Positions 44,111 through 52,587 of a stretch of 64,000 bases of DNA are shown here, piece after piece. The notes beneath the pieces are model-generated. The model was given only the letters and a program-made list of their open reading frames with translations. It ran no database searches and had not been told where the DNA came from. The stretch comes from Streptomyces actuosus (GTDB lineage Bacteria > Actinomycetota > Actinomycetes > Streptomycetales > Streptomycetaceae), in NCBI RefSeq assembly GCF_016921115.1, contig NZ_JAFFZS010000017.1:1-64000 (forward strand), in the 5' to 3' direction. Position numbers and translations under genes: made by a program. Position 1 is the stretch's first letter, and each line of letters begins with the position of its first letter.

Positions 44111-45469
44111 TCAGGCGATGTGGTCCTCTTCCAGTTCCGCGGTGTGGCGGTTCTGGAAGCGCATGACCATGCGCTTGGCCTCGTCGGCGGGAAGGTCCCT
44201 GCCGAACTCCGCCTGGACGTTGTCGATCAGCTCACGCGGCGTCGGGTAGCTGCCGTTGATCGACTGGCGGAAGACCTGGTAGTAGTCCTCCTCCGTCGGC
44301 TCCGGTGCGGGGCTGCCGCCGCCGTCGCCCAGCTCGCGGGTGCGGCCGCCGGGCACCACCGGGATCGGGAAGCTTCCGGTCTGCTCGGGGGAGAAGTCCG
44401 CCTGCGCCGGGTCCTGCGGGTACTGCTCCTCGTACCACTGCTCGTACTGCTCCTCCGGGGTGTAGGAGGGGTCCGCGTACGACGTGTCGAAGGAGGGGTC
44501 GTAGTTGCCGTGGTACTCGACCTGGCGGGGGGTGTTGAACCACGGGGACCGCTCGTCGTCGGGCTCGGGGGGCAGATCCTCGAACCCGGGCGGCGGCATG
44601 CCCGCGCCGGGGCCGCCCGCCGGCTGCGGGCGCCGCTCGCCGGCCGGCGCCCCGCCCAGGGCGGCCCGGGCGCCCACGGCGGCGTTCTGGCCGCCCGCGG
44701 GCGCCACGCCGGAGGCCCGGTCGTCCGCGGCGGCCGCGCCGAGCGCGTCACGCTGCGCTGCCGGCGGCAGCAGCACCGGGTCGATGCCCGCCGCGGCCAG
44801 GCCGGCCCCGGCCGTCTGCGCCAGCGGCACGCCGTACTTCGCCAGACGCAGCGGCATCAGGGACTCCACCGGCGCCTTGCGCCGCCAGGCGCGGCCGAAG
44901 CGGGAGCGCAGGCGGGCCTGGTAGACGAGGCGTTCCTGCTCCAGCTTGATGACCTGGTCGTAGGAGCGCAGCTCCCACAGCTTCATGCGCCGCCACAGCA
45001 GGAACGTGGGTATCGGGGAGAGCAGCCAGCGCATCAGCCGGACGCCCTCCATGTGCTTGTCGGCGGTGATGTCGGCGATGCGGCCGATGGCGTGCCGGGC
45101 GGCCTCGACCGACACCACGAACAGCACCGGGATCACGGCGTGCATGCCGACGCCGAGCGGGTCGGGCCAGGCGGCGGCCCCGTTGAACGCGATCGTCGCC
45201 GCCGTGAGGACCCACGCCGTCTGGCGCAGCAGCGGGAACGGGATCCGGATCCAGGTCAGCAGCAGGTCCAGGGCGAGCAGGACGCAGATGCCCGCGTCGA
45301 TGCCGATCGGGAACACGTAACTGAAGTTCCCGAAGCCCTTCTTGACGGCGAGCTCGCGGACGGCCGCGTACGACCCGGCGAAGCCGATGCCCGCGATGAT
45401 GACGGCACCGGTCACGACCACGCCGATGAGAATCCGGTGCATCCGTGTCAGCTGTATGGGCGCGGCCAC
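44111..45469 (-). CDS. DUF2637 (SpdB-like) membrane protein
   Basis: A 452-residue membrane protein. Four spans lie in residues 10-130 (ILIGVVVTGAVIIAGIGFAG; SYVFPIGIDAGICVLLALDLL; AWVLTAATIAFNGAAAW; VIPVLFVVSVEAA), followed by DITADKHMEGVRLMRWLL and a basic cytoplasmic part. The middle is a disordered Pro/Gly/Ala and Tyr/Glu-rich stretch (YTPEEQYEQWYEEQYP). The last 70 residues (DYYQVFRQSINGSYPTPREL) look like a winged-helix-like DNA-binding module. DUF2637 is shared with SpdB-type plasmid-spread proteins and plasmid regulators. GTG at 45469 has GGGGAG upstream. Chromosomal function unknown. Confidence 0.85.
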   Translation of the reverse strand: MAAPIQLTRMHRILIGVVVTGAVIIAGIGFAGSYAAVRELAVKKGFGNFSYVFPIGIDAGICVLLALDLLLTWIRIPFPLLRQTAWVLTAATIAFNGAAAWPDPLGVGMHAVIPVLFVVSVEAARHAIGRIADITADKHMEGVRLMRWLLSPIPTFLLWRRMKLWELRSYDQVIKLEQERLVYQARLRSRFGRAWRRKAPVESLMPLRLAKYGVPLAQTAGAGLAAAGIDPVLLPPAAQRDALGAAAADDRASGVAPAGGQNAAVGARAALGGAPAGERRPQPAGGPGAGMPPPGFEDLPPEPDDERSPWFNTPRQVEYHGNYDPSFDTSYADPSYTPEEQYEQWYEEQYPQDPAQADFSPEQTGSFPIPVVPGGRTRELGDGGGSPAPEPTEEDYYQVFRQSINGSYPTPRELIDNVQAEFGRDLPADEAKRMVMRFQNRHTAELEEDHIA

Positions 45470-45695
45470 CCGTACTCCCCTCCCACTGCCTGATGTTGCG
45501 CGCAACAGGGTTGCACATGTGTGCGGTGTACGGGTGGCCGGTCGGCCGCCTCGGGTCCGCTTCGGTGCCGATTCGGTGCCGAAGCGCCGCCGTTTCGGCT
45601 CCGCCTCGGTTCCCGCCGGGTCCCTCCCGGGTGCGCCCGGTGTTCCTTTCGGGCGCTTCTCCGGGTGTTCGTCCCGAGTTCTCCCCCCGGCGCGC

Positions 45696-46568
45696 TCAGT
45701 TCTTCTTCGAGGCGGACGCGGACGGCTCGGCGGAGGCGGAGGTCGAGGCGGAGGGCTCGGGGCTCGACGAGGCGGTGTTGGCGGTCGACACCGCGGCGAC
45801 GGCCTCCTTGGCCGCCTTCTGCGCGGCCTTCGTCAGCTCGGCGGCGTCCGGCGTCTTGTCGCCGGCCAGACCGGCACCGTTGTAGTCGAGGGTGACGACG
45901 ACGTTCTCGACGCGGGCGACGACCGTCTGCTGCTTGAACGCGCCTTCCTTCTTCTTCAGGTCGTAGCTGACCGAGGTCGCCTCGTCGCCCGTGCCGGCGA
46001 CCGGGGCGGCCTTGGTGTTCTTGGCGCCCGCCACCGCCTTGGCGTCCTTGATCTGCTTCTCGTAGTAGTCGTGGGCGAGCCGGTCGCCCTCGCCGCGCGT
46101 GGCGTCGGACTCGAAGCGCAGCAGGGAGACGTTGAGCCAGCGGAACTGCGAGCCCTTCACGCCGTTGTTGTCGAGGCTGCTCCAGGAGCAGCTGGCGCGG
46201 GTGGAGGTGTCGCTGGAGGTGCCCTCCTTGCCCGACTTCGCCTCCGGGACCAGGTCCTCCAGCGTCTTCTTCGACAGTACCCCGCACACCTTGGGCAGCT
46301 TGCGGTACGCCGCCGCCTGCACCGTCGGGGACGCGCTCACCGACGACGGCGTCTGCGTACCCGAGGCCTTCGCGCCGTCGCTCTCGCCGCCGGAGCCGGA
46401 GTCGCCGGAGGAGCAGCCGGCGGCGACCAGCATCACGGGCACGGCCGCCGCGCCGGCGAGGGCGCGCAGCCGCCGTGCGCGCTGCTCCTTCCCCCGCTGC
46501 CCGTAGCCGTAGGGCGCGGGGGCCGCCCCCTGATCGTCTCGCTGGTCTCGCTGGGCTCGTCGCTGCAT
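45696..46568 (-). CDS. DUF3558 lipoprotein A
   Basis: A 290-residue lipoprotein of the actinobacterial DUF3558 family. After a basic N-terminus (RGKEQRARRLR) and a hydrophobic stretch (ALAGAAAVPVMLVAAGC) the lipobox VAAGC gives lipidation near residue 53. The domain contains LPKVCGVLSKKTLEDLVP and CSWSS, the conserved Cys pair that may form a disulfide, and ends in a Ser/Ala tail. ATG 46568 has GAAGGAACC in front. It follows a paralogue in the same direction; both act outside the membrane in an unknown way. Confidence 0.85.
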   Translation of the reverse strand: MQRRAQRDQRDDQGAAPAPYGYGQRGKEQRARRLRALAGAAAVPVMLVAAGCSSGDSGSGGESDGAKASGTQTPSSVSASPTVQAAAYRKLPKVCGVLSKKTLEDLVPEAKSGKEGTSSDTSTRASCSWSSLDNNGVKGSQFRWLNVSLLRFESDATRGEGDRLAHDYYEKQIKDAKAVAGAKNTKAAPVAGTGDEATSVSYDLKKKEGAFKQQTVVARVENVVVTLDYNGAGLAGDKTPDAAELTKAAQKAAKEAVAAVSTANTASSSPEPSASTSASAEPSASASKKN

Positions 46569-46701
46569 GGTTCCTTCACTCATGACGCTCGTGGTTCCTG
46601 CGGTCGGACCGGGTCCGAGAGGTCACGGTACGCGGTGGGGGAGCCGCACTGCTGGCCTTCACGCCCATGACCGGGACACGGCAGGCGGGGGTGCGGGGGC
46701 G

Positions 46702-47577
46702 TCAGCCCGAGAGCGCGTCCGCCAGCCGGGCCGCCAGTTTCCGTGCCTTGTCCTGCATTTCCTTGCTGTCCGGCTCCGTCGCGGTGGTCGCCGGCTGCTC
46801 CTCGTACTCGATCGTCACGATGACGTTCGACGTGCGGAACGCCACAGTCACCTTGCGCCGCTTCGCGGTCGAACCGGACGGGGAGAGCCGGTCGTCGAGG
46901 AAGGCCTCGTCGCCGAGGTCGTCGAGGACCCGGGGGCGGAGGTCCTCCGAGGAGGAAGGGGAGGACGAAGGAGACGACCCGTCGGACGACGAGGGCGAGG
47001 AGACGGGGGAGGACGACCCCGAACCGGACCCCGAGGCCGAGGGCGTCGGGCCCACCCGTGCGCTCGACGTGGCGGACGGGGCGACGGACGCGCCGGCCTC
47101 GCCGGTGCCGGACGCCGAACCCGTCGGCTCCGGCAGGTCGGCCGCCGCCTGCTGTCCGGCGAAGAGCCGCTCCGCCTCGCTGTCGTCGCTGACGGTGTTG
47201 TCGTAGCTGACGACCCGTTCGAAGTCGACGTACAGGTGGTCCGTGGCGGTCGCGGACTCCACCTTCCAGCGGCAGCCCACCTTGCGGTCGGTGTCGTACG
47301 TCAGGATCGGGGTGCCCCGGTAGGCCTTGTTCTGCTGCTCCTCGTCGGCGATCTCCGCGATGCCGGGCAGCATCAGGTCCAGGGTGGCCGGGCTGACCGC
47401 ACCGCACGGCTCGGGCAGGGTGCGGTACTTGCCGGGCTGCGCCTGGGCGCTCGCCGCGCCCGGTTCGCCCGGATCGGAGTTGTCCGAGCTGCCGCCGTCG
47501 CCCGTGCCACCGGTGCAGCCGGCCAGCAATGCCGCGAGGAGCGCGGCCGTGCCCGGTACGTAGGCCTTCCGCTGCAC
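46702..47577 (-). CDS. DUF3558 lipoprotein B
   Basis: A 291-residue paralogue of lipoprotein A. The signal VPGTAALLAALLAGC ends in a perfect lipobox LAGC (Cys near residue 18). LPEPCGAVSPATLDLMLPG and CRWKV carry the Cys pair. A long Ser/Gly-rich spacer (residues 145-215) splits the domain, then VTVAFRTSNVIVTIEYEEQ and a helical end. GTG at 47577 is preceded by GAGAGGAG; an upstream ATG at 47613 would place that site inside the gene. First gene of the two-lipoprotein set, divergent from rtcB. Confidence 0.83.
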   Translation of the reverse strand: MQRKAYVPGTAALLAALLAGCTGGTGDGGSSDNSDPGEPGAASAQAQPGKYRTLPEPCGAVSPATLDLMLPGIAEIADEEQQNKAYRGTPILTYDTDRKVGCRWKVESATATDHLYVDFERVVSYDNTVSDDSEAERLFAGQQAAADLPEPTGSASGTGEAGASVAPSATSSARVGPTPSASGSGSGSSSPVSSPSSSDGSSPSSSPSSSEDLRPRVLDDLGDEAFLDDRLSPSGSTAKRRKVTVAFRTSNVIVTIEYEEQPATTATEPDSKEMQDKARKLAARLADALSG

Positions 47578-47790
47578 GGTGAGGCTCCTCTCGACGGCGG
47601 GGCTGGGCCCCATGTGCTCGGTCCTTCGGCGTCCCCGCTGCTTATTCGCTTGCTGCTCGGGGGCGCACCCTGACCACAATGTCTATCGCACGCACTGCCG
47701 TGGATGCCGGTCCGATGTCCTGTTCGTCGACCCTGGCGCCGGTTTTGCGATCTGAGGCTTTCATGTTGATTTCGGGGGAATGAGGAAAAT

Positions 47791-48984
47791 ATGTCCTTCG
47801 TGGAGATGCCGGGCGCCAAGGTCCCCATTCGTATGTGGGCCGACCCGGCGGCGGTGGAGGGCGCGGCGATGCAGCAGCTGCAGAACGTCGCGACCCTGCC
47901 GTGGATCAAGGGTCTGGCCGTCATGCCGGACGTCCACTTCGGCAAGGGCGCGACCGTCGGGTCCGTGATCGCCATGCAGGGTGCCGTGTGTCCGGCGGCG
48001 GTGGGCGTGGACATCGGCTGCGGCATGTCGGCGGTGAGGACCTCGCTGACCGTGAACGACCTGCCGGGGGACCTCTCGCGGCTGCGGTCGAAGATCGAGC
48101 AGGCGATTCCGGTGGGCCGCGGGATGCACGACGACGCCGTCGACCCGGGTCGGCTGCACGGCTTCCCGACCTCCGGGTGGGACGGCTTCTGGGGACGGTT
48201 CGACACGGTCGCCGACGCGGTGAAGTTCCGCGCGGAGCGGGCCACGAAGCAGATGGGCACGCTGGGTTCGGGCAACCACTTCGTCGAGGTGTGCACCGAC
48301 ACCGACGGCGCCGTCTGGCTCATGCTCCACTCCGGCTCCCGGAACATCGGCAAGGAACTCGCCGAGCACCACATCGGCATCGCCCAGAAGCTCCCGCACA
48401 ACCAGGGCCTGGTTGACCGCGACCTGGCGGTCTTCGTGGCGGACACCCCGCAGATGGCGGCGTACCGCAACGACCTGTTCTGGGCGCAGGAGTACGCCGC
48501 GTACAACCGCTCGATCATGATGGCGCTCCTGAAGGACGTGGTCCGCAAGGAGTTCAAGAAGGCGAAGCCGGTCTTCGAGCCGGAGATCTCCTGCCACCAC
48601 AACTACGTGGCGCAGGAGCGGTACGAGGGGATGGACCTGCTCGTCACCCGCAAGGGTGCGATCCGGGCCGGCTCCGGCGAGTTCGGCATCATCCCCGGCT
48701 CGATGGGCACCGGCTCCTACATCGTGAAGGGCCTCGGCAACGACCGCTCCTTCAACTCCGCCTCGCACGGTGCGGGTCGGCGCATGAGCCGCAACGCGGC
48801 CAAGCGGCGCTTCACGACCAAGGACCTGGAGGAGCAGACCCGGGGTGTGGAGTGCCGCAAGGACTCCGGCGTCGTCGACGAGATCCCCGGCGCCTACAAG
48901 CCGATCGAGCAGGTCATCGACCAGCAGCGGGACCTCGTCGCGGTCGTGGCGAAGCTGAAGCAGGTCGTCTGCGTCAAGGGCTGA
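47791..48984 (+). CDS. rtcB: RtcB-family RNA 3'-phosphate/2',3'-cyclic phosphate ligase
   Basis: A 397-residue RtcB. Members join 3'-phosphate or 2',3'-cyclic phosphate ends to 5'-OH ends with GTP and Mn. Signature parts are MPDVHFGKGATVGSVIA, GVDIGCGMSAV (metal ligands Asp and Cys), LGSGNHFVEV, LMLHSGSRNIG, ISCHHNYV (ligand His), GSMGTGSYIV and ASHGAGRRMSR, where the His accepts GMP. Length matches the shorter bacterial RtcB2-like group. The ATG follows GAGGAAAAT. No archease or RtcA is next to it. It may repair damaged tRNA or rRNA. Confidence 0.93.
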   Translation: MSFVEMPGAKVPIRMWADPAAVEGAAMQQLQNVATLPWIKGLAVMPDVHFGKGATVGSVIAMQGAVCPAAVGVDIGCGMSAVRTSLTVNDLPGDLSRLRSKIEQAIPVGRGMHDDAVDPGRLHGFPTSGWDGFWGRFDTVADAVKFRAERATKQMGTLGSGNHFVEVCTDTDGAVWLMLHSGSRNIGKELAEHHIGIAQKLPHNQGLVDRDLAVFVADTPQMAAYRNDLFWAQEYAAYNRSIMMALLKDVVRKEFKKAKPVFEPEISCHHNYVAQERYEGMDLLVTRKGAIRAGSGEFGIIPGSMGTGSYIVKGLGNDRSFNSASHGAGRRMSRNAAKRRFTTKDLEEQTRGVECRKDSGVVDEIPGAYKPIEQVIDQQRDLVAVVAKLKQVVCVKG

Positions 48985-49043
48985 GCCGCGGCGCCGGCGG
49001 CGTCGGGGGGCTGAACCTCCTCGCCGGCAGCGTCGAAGGTCGG

Positions 49044-49070
49044 GCCCCGTCGCCCCGTCGCCCCGTCGCC
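49044..49070. repeat. Tandem 8-bp repeat, about three units
   Basis: CCCCGTCG occurs three times in tandem directly before the 3' end of the convergent phosphatase-acetyltransferase gene. Confidence 0.88.
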
Positions 49071-49077
49071 CCGAGCG

Positions 49078-50346
49078 TCACGGGGCGAGCCGCTTCTCCA
49101 GCAGCGTCACGGCGTACGGGCTGCCCGTGCCGTCCGTCTTCGCCGGCTGCTCGCCGACGACCCGGTAGCCCTCCGCCTCGTAGTAGGCGCGCAGGCGGGC
49201 GTTGGAGGCGAGGCAGTCGAGGCGGGCCCGACGGCGCCCTGCGGCGGCGATGCGCGCCTCGGCCTCGGCGAGCAGGGCGCGGCCCGAGCCCGGCGGGGCG
49301 GTGTGGGGGACGGTCATCAGACGGTGGATGTAACCCGCGTCGGGCGGACGCGGGCCCCAGGCGGCCTCGTCGGACCACCACAGCTCCCACGCGCCGGCGA
49401 GGTGCCCGCCGGCGTGTGCGAGCCAGACCTCGCCCTCGCGCATCCGGCGCACGAAGTGGGCCTCGTCCTTCTCGCCCGGCCGCCACTGCTCGATGCCGCG
49501 GGCCAGCTGCCACAGGGCGGCGGAGTCCCGCAGGCGGACCAGGGCGCGCGCGTCGGACGGCTCCGCCGTGCGGCAGGCCAGCGGGGCGCCGGGCGGGACG
49601 GGTTCGAGCAGGCGGGCGCGGAGCGTCGCGGCCAGGCGGGGTGCGTCCAGGCCCAGGGCACCGGTCACGTAGGCGTCGATGCTGCCGTGGCGTGCGGTCA
49701 GGGCGGCCAGGAACAGGCGCATCACCGCCTCCGGGGCGCGGCCGTAGCCCGGCCAGGCCGGCGTGCGGCCGTCGTTGCGGGCGCGCCATCGGGCCAGCAG
49801 GGCCGGTGCGGCCAGGTCCGTCAGGCTGAAGTCCTCCGCGATCGTCTGCTCGTCGACGCCGAGCAGGCCGAGGACCAGCGCCGCCAGTTGGCCCGTGCGG
49901 TCCTTGCCGGAGGCGCAGTGGAAGACCAGCGGGGTGTCCGACTCGGCGGCCCGGGCGACGAGTTCGAGGGCCCGGCGGATCTCCTCGGTGCCGTCCTCGG
50001 CGACCTCCATGAAGCGTTCGGCCAGGTACGGGCCGGGTTCGACGTCGTCGGCGAGCGAGGCCTGGTCGTAGGGGCGGTGCTCGATGCTCAGGTGGTGGTA
50101 GGTGAAGGAGGCGTGCGCCGGGATCCGGCCCTGGGACGCGATCTCCCACCCGTGGCGCAGGTCGATCACCGTGCCGATGCCGAGCGCGAGGAAGCGGTCC
50201 CAGTCGGGCGTGCCCTCGGCCAGTCCGCCGAGGGAGTCCGAGCGGTACAGGCGGCGCGGGCGGACGCGCCGGCCGCCGTCGGTGGTCCGGTAGCCGCCCA
50301 GGTCACGGAAGTTGTGCAGGCGGTCGAACGCCATGTGTCTGTCCAC
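49078..50346 (-). CDS. Tyrosine/phosphoinositide phosphatase fused to GNAT acetyltransferase
   Basis: A 422-residue two-domain protein. Residues 1-255 are a PTP/DSP-like phosphatase of the Y_phosphatase3 type (FDRLHNFRDLGGYRT at the start; signature HCASGKDRTGQLAA near residue 143 with catalytic Cys and Arg). Residues about 262-422 form a GNAT acetyltransferase (AGYIHRLMTVPHTAPPGSGRALL is the acetyl-CoA loop; LDCLASNARLRAYYEAEGYRVVGE is typical). The GTG at 50346 has GGGGGAG 9 nt upstream. Stand-alone versions of both domains are common; the fusion suggests that one small molecule or signalling path is handled by both activities. Confidence 0.88.
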   Translation of the reverse strand: MDRHMAFDRLHNFRDLGGYRTTDGGRRVRPRRLYRSDSLGGLAEGTPDWDRFLALGIGTVIDLRHGWEIASQGRIPAHASFTYHHLSIEHRPYDQASLADDVEPGPYLAERFMEVAEDGTEEIRRALELVARAAESDTPLVFHCASGKDRTGQLAALVLGLLGVDEQTIAEDFSLTDLAAPALLARWRARNDGRTPAWPGYGRAPEAVMRLFLAALTARHGSIDAYVTGALGLDAPRLAATLRARLLEPVPPGAPLACRTAEPSDARALVRLRDSAALWQLARGIEQWRPGEKDEAHFVRRMREGEVWLAHAGGHLAGAWELWWSDEAAWGPRPPDAGYIHRLMTVPHTAPPGSGRALLAEAEARIAAAGRRRARLDCLASNARLRAYYEAEGYRVVGEQPAKTDGTGSPYAVTLLEKRLAP

Positions 50347-50372
50347 CGGTCGTGTCTCCCCCGAAGCCGTGG

Positions 50373-50636
50373 CTACTTGGCGTGCCGCACCGCATAGATC
50401 ATCACGAACGCGACGAAGTGGATGCCGAAGAGGAAGTACGCCAGGAAGTACCAGACCTTGCGCTCGTCCTTCGTCTCCTGCTCCAGGCGCCGCCGCTCCA
50501 GGGACTCCGCCGCGGGCACCGTCGGGGAGGTCTCGGTGGAAACCTCCCCGGAGGTCTCCGCGGAGGTGCTTCCGCGCGGTTCGGCGGGCGGCTCGGCCGG
50601 TGTGTTCGCGGGCGCGGCGGGCGCGTCGTCGGTCAT
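50373..50636 (-). CDS. Small single-span membrane protein (DUF6126-like)
   Basis: An 87-residue protein. The first half is a disordered Pro/Ala/Ser/Thr stretch; then ETKDERKVWYFLAYFLFGIH is followed by FVAFVMIYAVRHAK, one membrane span near the C-terminus. It resembles small Streptomyces proteins labelled DUF6126; function unknown. Its ATG overlaps the SDR stop (TGATG), so it is translationally coupled to that gene. Confidence 0.72.
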   Translation of the reverse strand: MTDDAPAAPANTPAEPPAEPRGSTSAETSGEVSTETSPTVPAAESLERRRLEQETKDERKVWYFLAYFLFGIHFVAFVMIYAVRHAK

Positions 50637-51412
50637 CACAGTTCCCGGTGCACCTTGGTGTTCGACGCCTGGGCCCGGGGCCGGACGACGAGCAGGTCGA
50701 TGTTGACGTGCGGGGGGCGGGTGACGGCCCAGGTGATGGTGTCGGCCACGTCGTCGGCGGTCAGCGGGTCGGCGACCCCCGCGTAGACCTTGTCCGCCTT
50801 CTCCCGGTCGCCACCGAAGCGGGTCAGGGCGAACTCGTCGGTCCTGACCATGCCGGGCGCGACCTCGATCACGCGGACCGGCCTGCCGACGATCTCCAGG
50901 CGGAGCGTCTCGGCGAGGACATGGGCGCCGTGCTTGGCGGCCACGTACCCGGCACCGCCCTCGTAGGTGCCGTGGCCGGCGGTCGAGGAGACCACGACGA
51001 CCGTGCCGTCGCCGCTCGCCTCCAGCTTGGGCAGCAGGGCCTGGGTGAGGTGCAGGGTGCCGAGGACGTTCGTCTCGTACATCGTGCGCCAGTCGTCGGG
51101 GTCGCCGGTGGCGACCGGGTCGGCGCCGAGCGCGCCGCCCGCGTTGTTGACCAGCACGCCGATCGTCCGGAACGCGGTGGCGAACTCGTCGACCGCGGCG
51201 CGGTCGGTCACGTCCAGCTGGTAGGCCGTCGCCGAGTGGCCTGCCTTCCCGATCTCCTCCGCCAGCGCCTCGATGCGGTCCTTGCGGCGGGCGGTGAGCA
51301 CGACGCGGTAGCCGGCCGCGGCGAGCTGCCGTGCCGTGGCGGCGCCGATGCCGCTGCTCGCACCGGTGACGACGGCGATGCGTGAGGCGGCGGACGGGGC
51401 GGCGGTGGCCAT
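50636..51412 (-). CDS. Short-chain dehydrogenase/reductase
   Basis: A 258-residue classical SDR. TGASSGIGAATARQL (residues 16-30) binds NAD(P), an Arg-rich LTARRKDRIEAL after strand 2 favours NADPH, VNNAGGALGA and the catalytic Ser in VVVSSTAG and YVAAKHG (YxxxK) complete the active site. The C-terminus APGMVRTDEF is typical. It resembles YdfG/serine 3-dehydrogenase-like SDRs, which reduce or oxidise small hydroxy compounds. First gene of a pair with the small membrane protein. Confidence 0.92.
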   Translation of the reverse strand: MATAAPSAASRIAVVTGASSGIGAATARQLAAAGYRVVLTARRKDRIEALAEEIGKAGHSATAYQLDVTDRAAVDEFATAFRTIGVLVNNAGGALGADPVATGDPDDWRTMYETNVLGTLHLTQALLPKLEASGDGTVVVVSSTAGHGTYEGGAGYVAAKHGAHVLAETLRLEIVGRPVRVIEVAPGMVRTDEFALTRFGGDREKADKVYAGVADPLTADDVADTITWAVTRPPHVNIDLLVVRPRAQASNTKVHREL

Positions 51413-51533
51413 GGGCAGCTCCTCGGGCGTGTGTGCGACGGGTCCGAGCCCAGGGTAGGCGACCGGAGCGGGGTCCCGGCCCGGTATGTGGCCGACCGGC
51501 CCCTGCTCAGGTCACCGCCGTCCGGTGGCCGGG

Positions 51534-51872
51534 TCAGCCGTTGCCGCGCGGCGCCCACATGATCACGGCCATGCCGGCCAGGCAGACCAGCGCGCCGGCC
51601 ACGTCCCACCCGTCGGGCCGGTAGCCGTCGGCGACCGCGCCCCAGGTGAGCGAGCCGGCCACGAAGACGCCGCCGTAGGCGGCGAGGATGCGGCCGAAGT
51701 GGGCGTCGGGCTGGAAGGTGGCGGCGAAGCCGTAGGCCCCGAGGGCGAGGACCCCGCCGGCCGCCCACCACCAGCCGCGGTGCTCCCGCACCCCCTGCCA
51801 GACCAGCCAGGCGCCGCCGATCTCCAGGAGCGCGGCGACGACGAAGAGGGCGGCGGAGCGGAGGATCGGCAT
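51534..51872 (-). CDS. YnfA/UPF0060 family membrane protein
   Basis: A 112-residue four-span membrane protein. ALFVVAALLEIGGAWLVWQ at the N-terminus, then GALALGAYGF-like and PDAHFGRILAAYGGVFVAGS are the family hallmarks (UPF0060), a small-multidrug-resistance-like fold. Substrate unknown. ATG at 51872 begins with MPILRSAALF, matching the family start. Confidence 0.93.
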   Translation of the reverse strand: MPILRSAALFVVAALLEIGGAWLVWQGVREHRGWWWAAGGVLALGAYGFAATFQPDAHFGRILAAYGGVFVAGSLTWGAVADGYRPDGWDVAGALVCLAGMAVIMWAPRGNG

Positions 51873-51994
51873 GCCCGCAGCGTGGCACATGCGTGTCACC
51901 TGTTGGAGGGCGCCTGTCCGGCTCCGTGCGTGGCATACATCCGTACGACCCGAGAACGTGACGGCGTGACGGATGTGAACAGCGCTGCGCGTGC

Positions 51995-52017
51995 GATGCA
52001 TGTGATGCATGTGATGT
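51995..52017. repeat. Tandem 9-bp repeat between divergent genes
   Basis: GATGCATGT is repeated directly two and a half times. An 8-bp inverted repeat (ACATCCGT at 51937, ACGGATGT at 51969) lies just before it. Both are in the gap between ynfA and the exported-protein gene, so they may be regulator sites. Confidence 0.6.
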
Positions 52018-52049
52018 GCGACGAACGCGACGAGTGAGGAGTGAGCGGC

Positions 52050-52517
52050 GTGCGGAGGCTTGTGATGTGGGGCGCGGCCCTGGCGGTGCTGGGGACGGTC
52101 GGGGCGGCCCCGCCCGTGGGTGCCGCCGTCCCGGAGGCCGACCTGGCCTACCACGGTGCGGCGGAGATGGCCGGGGGCCGGGTGGAGGTGGGGCTGAACC
52201 CGCGCAACCACGGGCCGTCGGCGGTGCCGGACGCCACCGTGCGACTGCGCTGGTCGGTGCCCCTCGCGGTGCGGCAGCCGTGGCTGCCGTCAGGATGCGC
52301 GCGGACGGCGGCCCGGGACGTGATGTGCCGGACGGGAAAGCTGGAGGCGGACGGGGTCGGGGAGCGGATCGAGCTGGCGGTGTTGTTGCGGGGGCGGCCC
52401 AGCGAGGTGCGGCTGGAGATCGACACGGTGTGGGGCGGCGGCGCCGTGGACCGCAACCGGGGCAACGACCGGCAGCGGGTGCTGGTGCTGGACACGGGGG
52501 ACGCGTACACCTTCTGA
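52050..52517 (+). CDS. Small exported protein of unknown function
   Basis: A 155-residue protein with a signal peptide (MWGAALAVLGTVGAAPPVGA, cleavage likely after VGAA). The mature part has a beta-rich, DUF11-like or CARDB-like character (VEVGLNPRNHGPSAVPDATV; LRWSVPL; VRLEIDTVWGGG) with one Cys pair (SGCARTAARDVMCR). I do not assign a function. GTG at 52050 follows AGGAG by 8 nt; a GTG at 52041 would touch it. It precedes marR by 70 nt. Confidence 0.65.
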   Translation: MRRLVMWGAALAVLGTVGAAPPVGAAVPEADLAYHGAAEMAGGRVEVGLNPRNHGPSAVPDATVRLRWSVPLAVRQPWLPSGCARTAARDVMCRTGKLEADGVGERIELAVLLRGRPSEVRLEIDTVWGGGAVDRNRGNDRQRVLVLDTGDAYTF

Positions 52518-52587
52518 AGCCGGTGCCGTGCGGGCCGGTCGCTTCACCGTACGATCTCTGCATCGCGCAAGGGAAAGGGTGCGGCTG

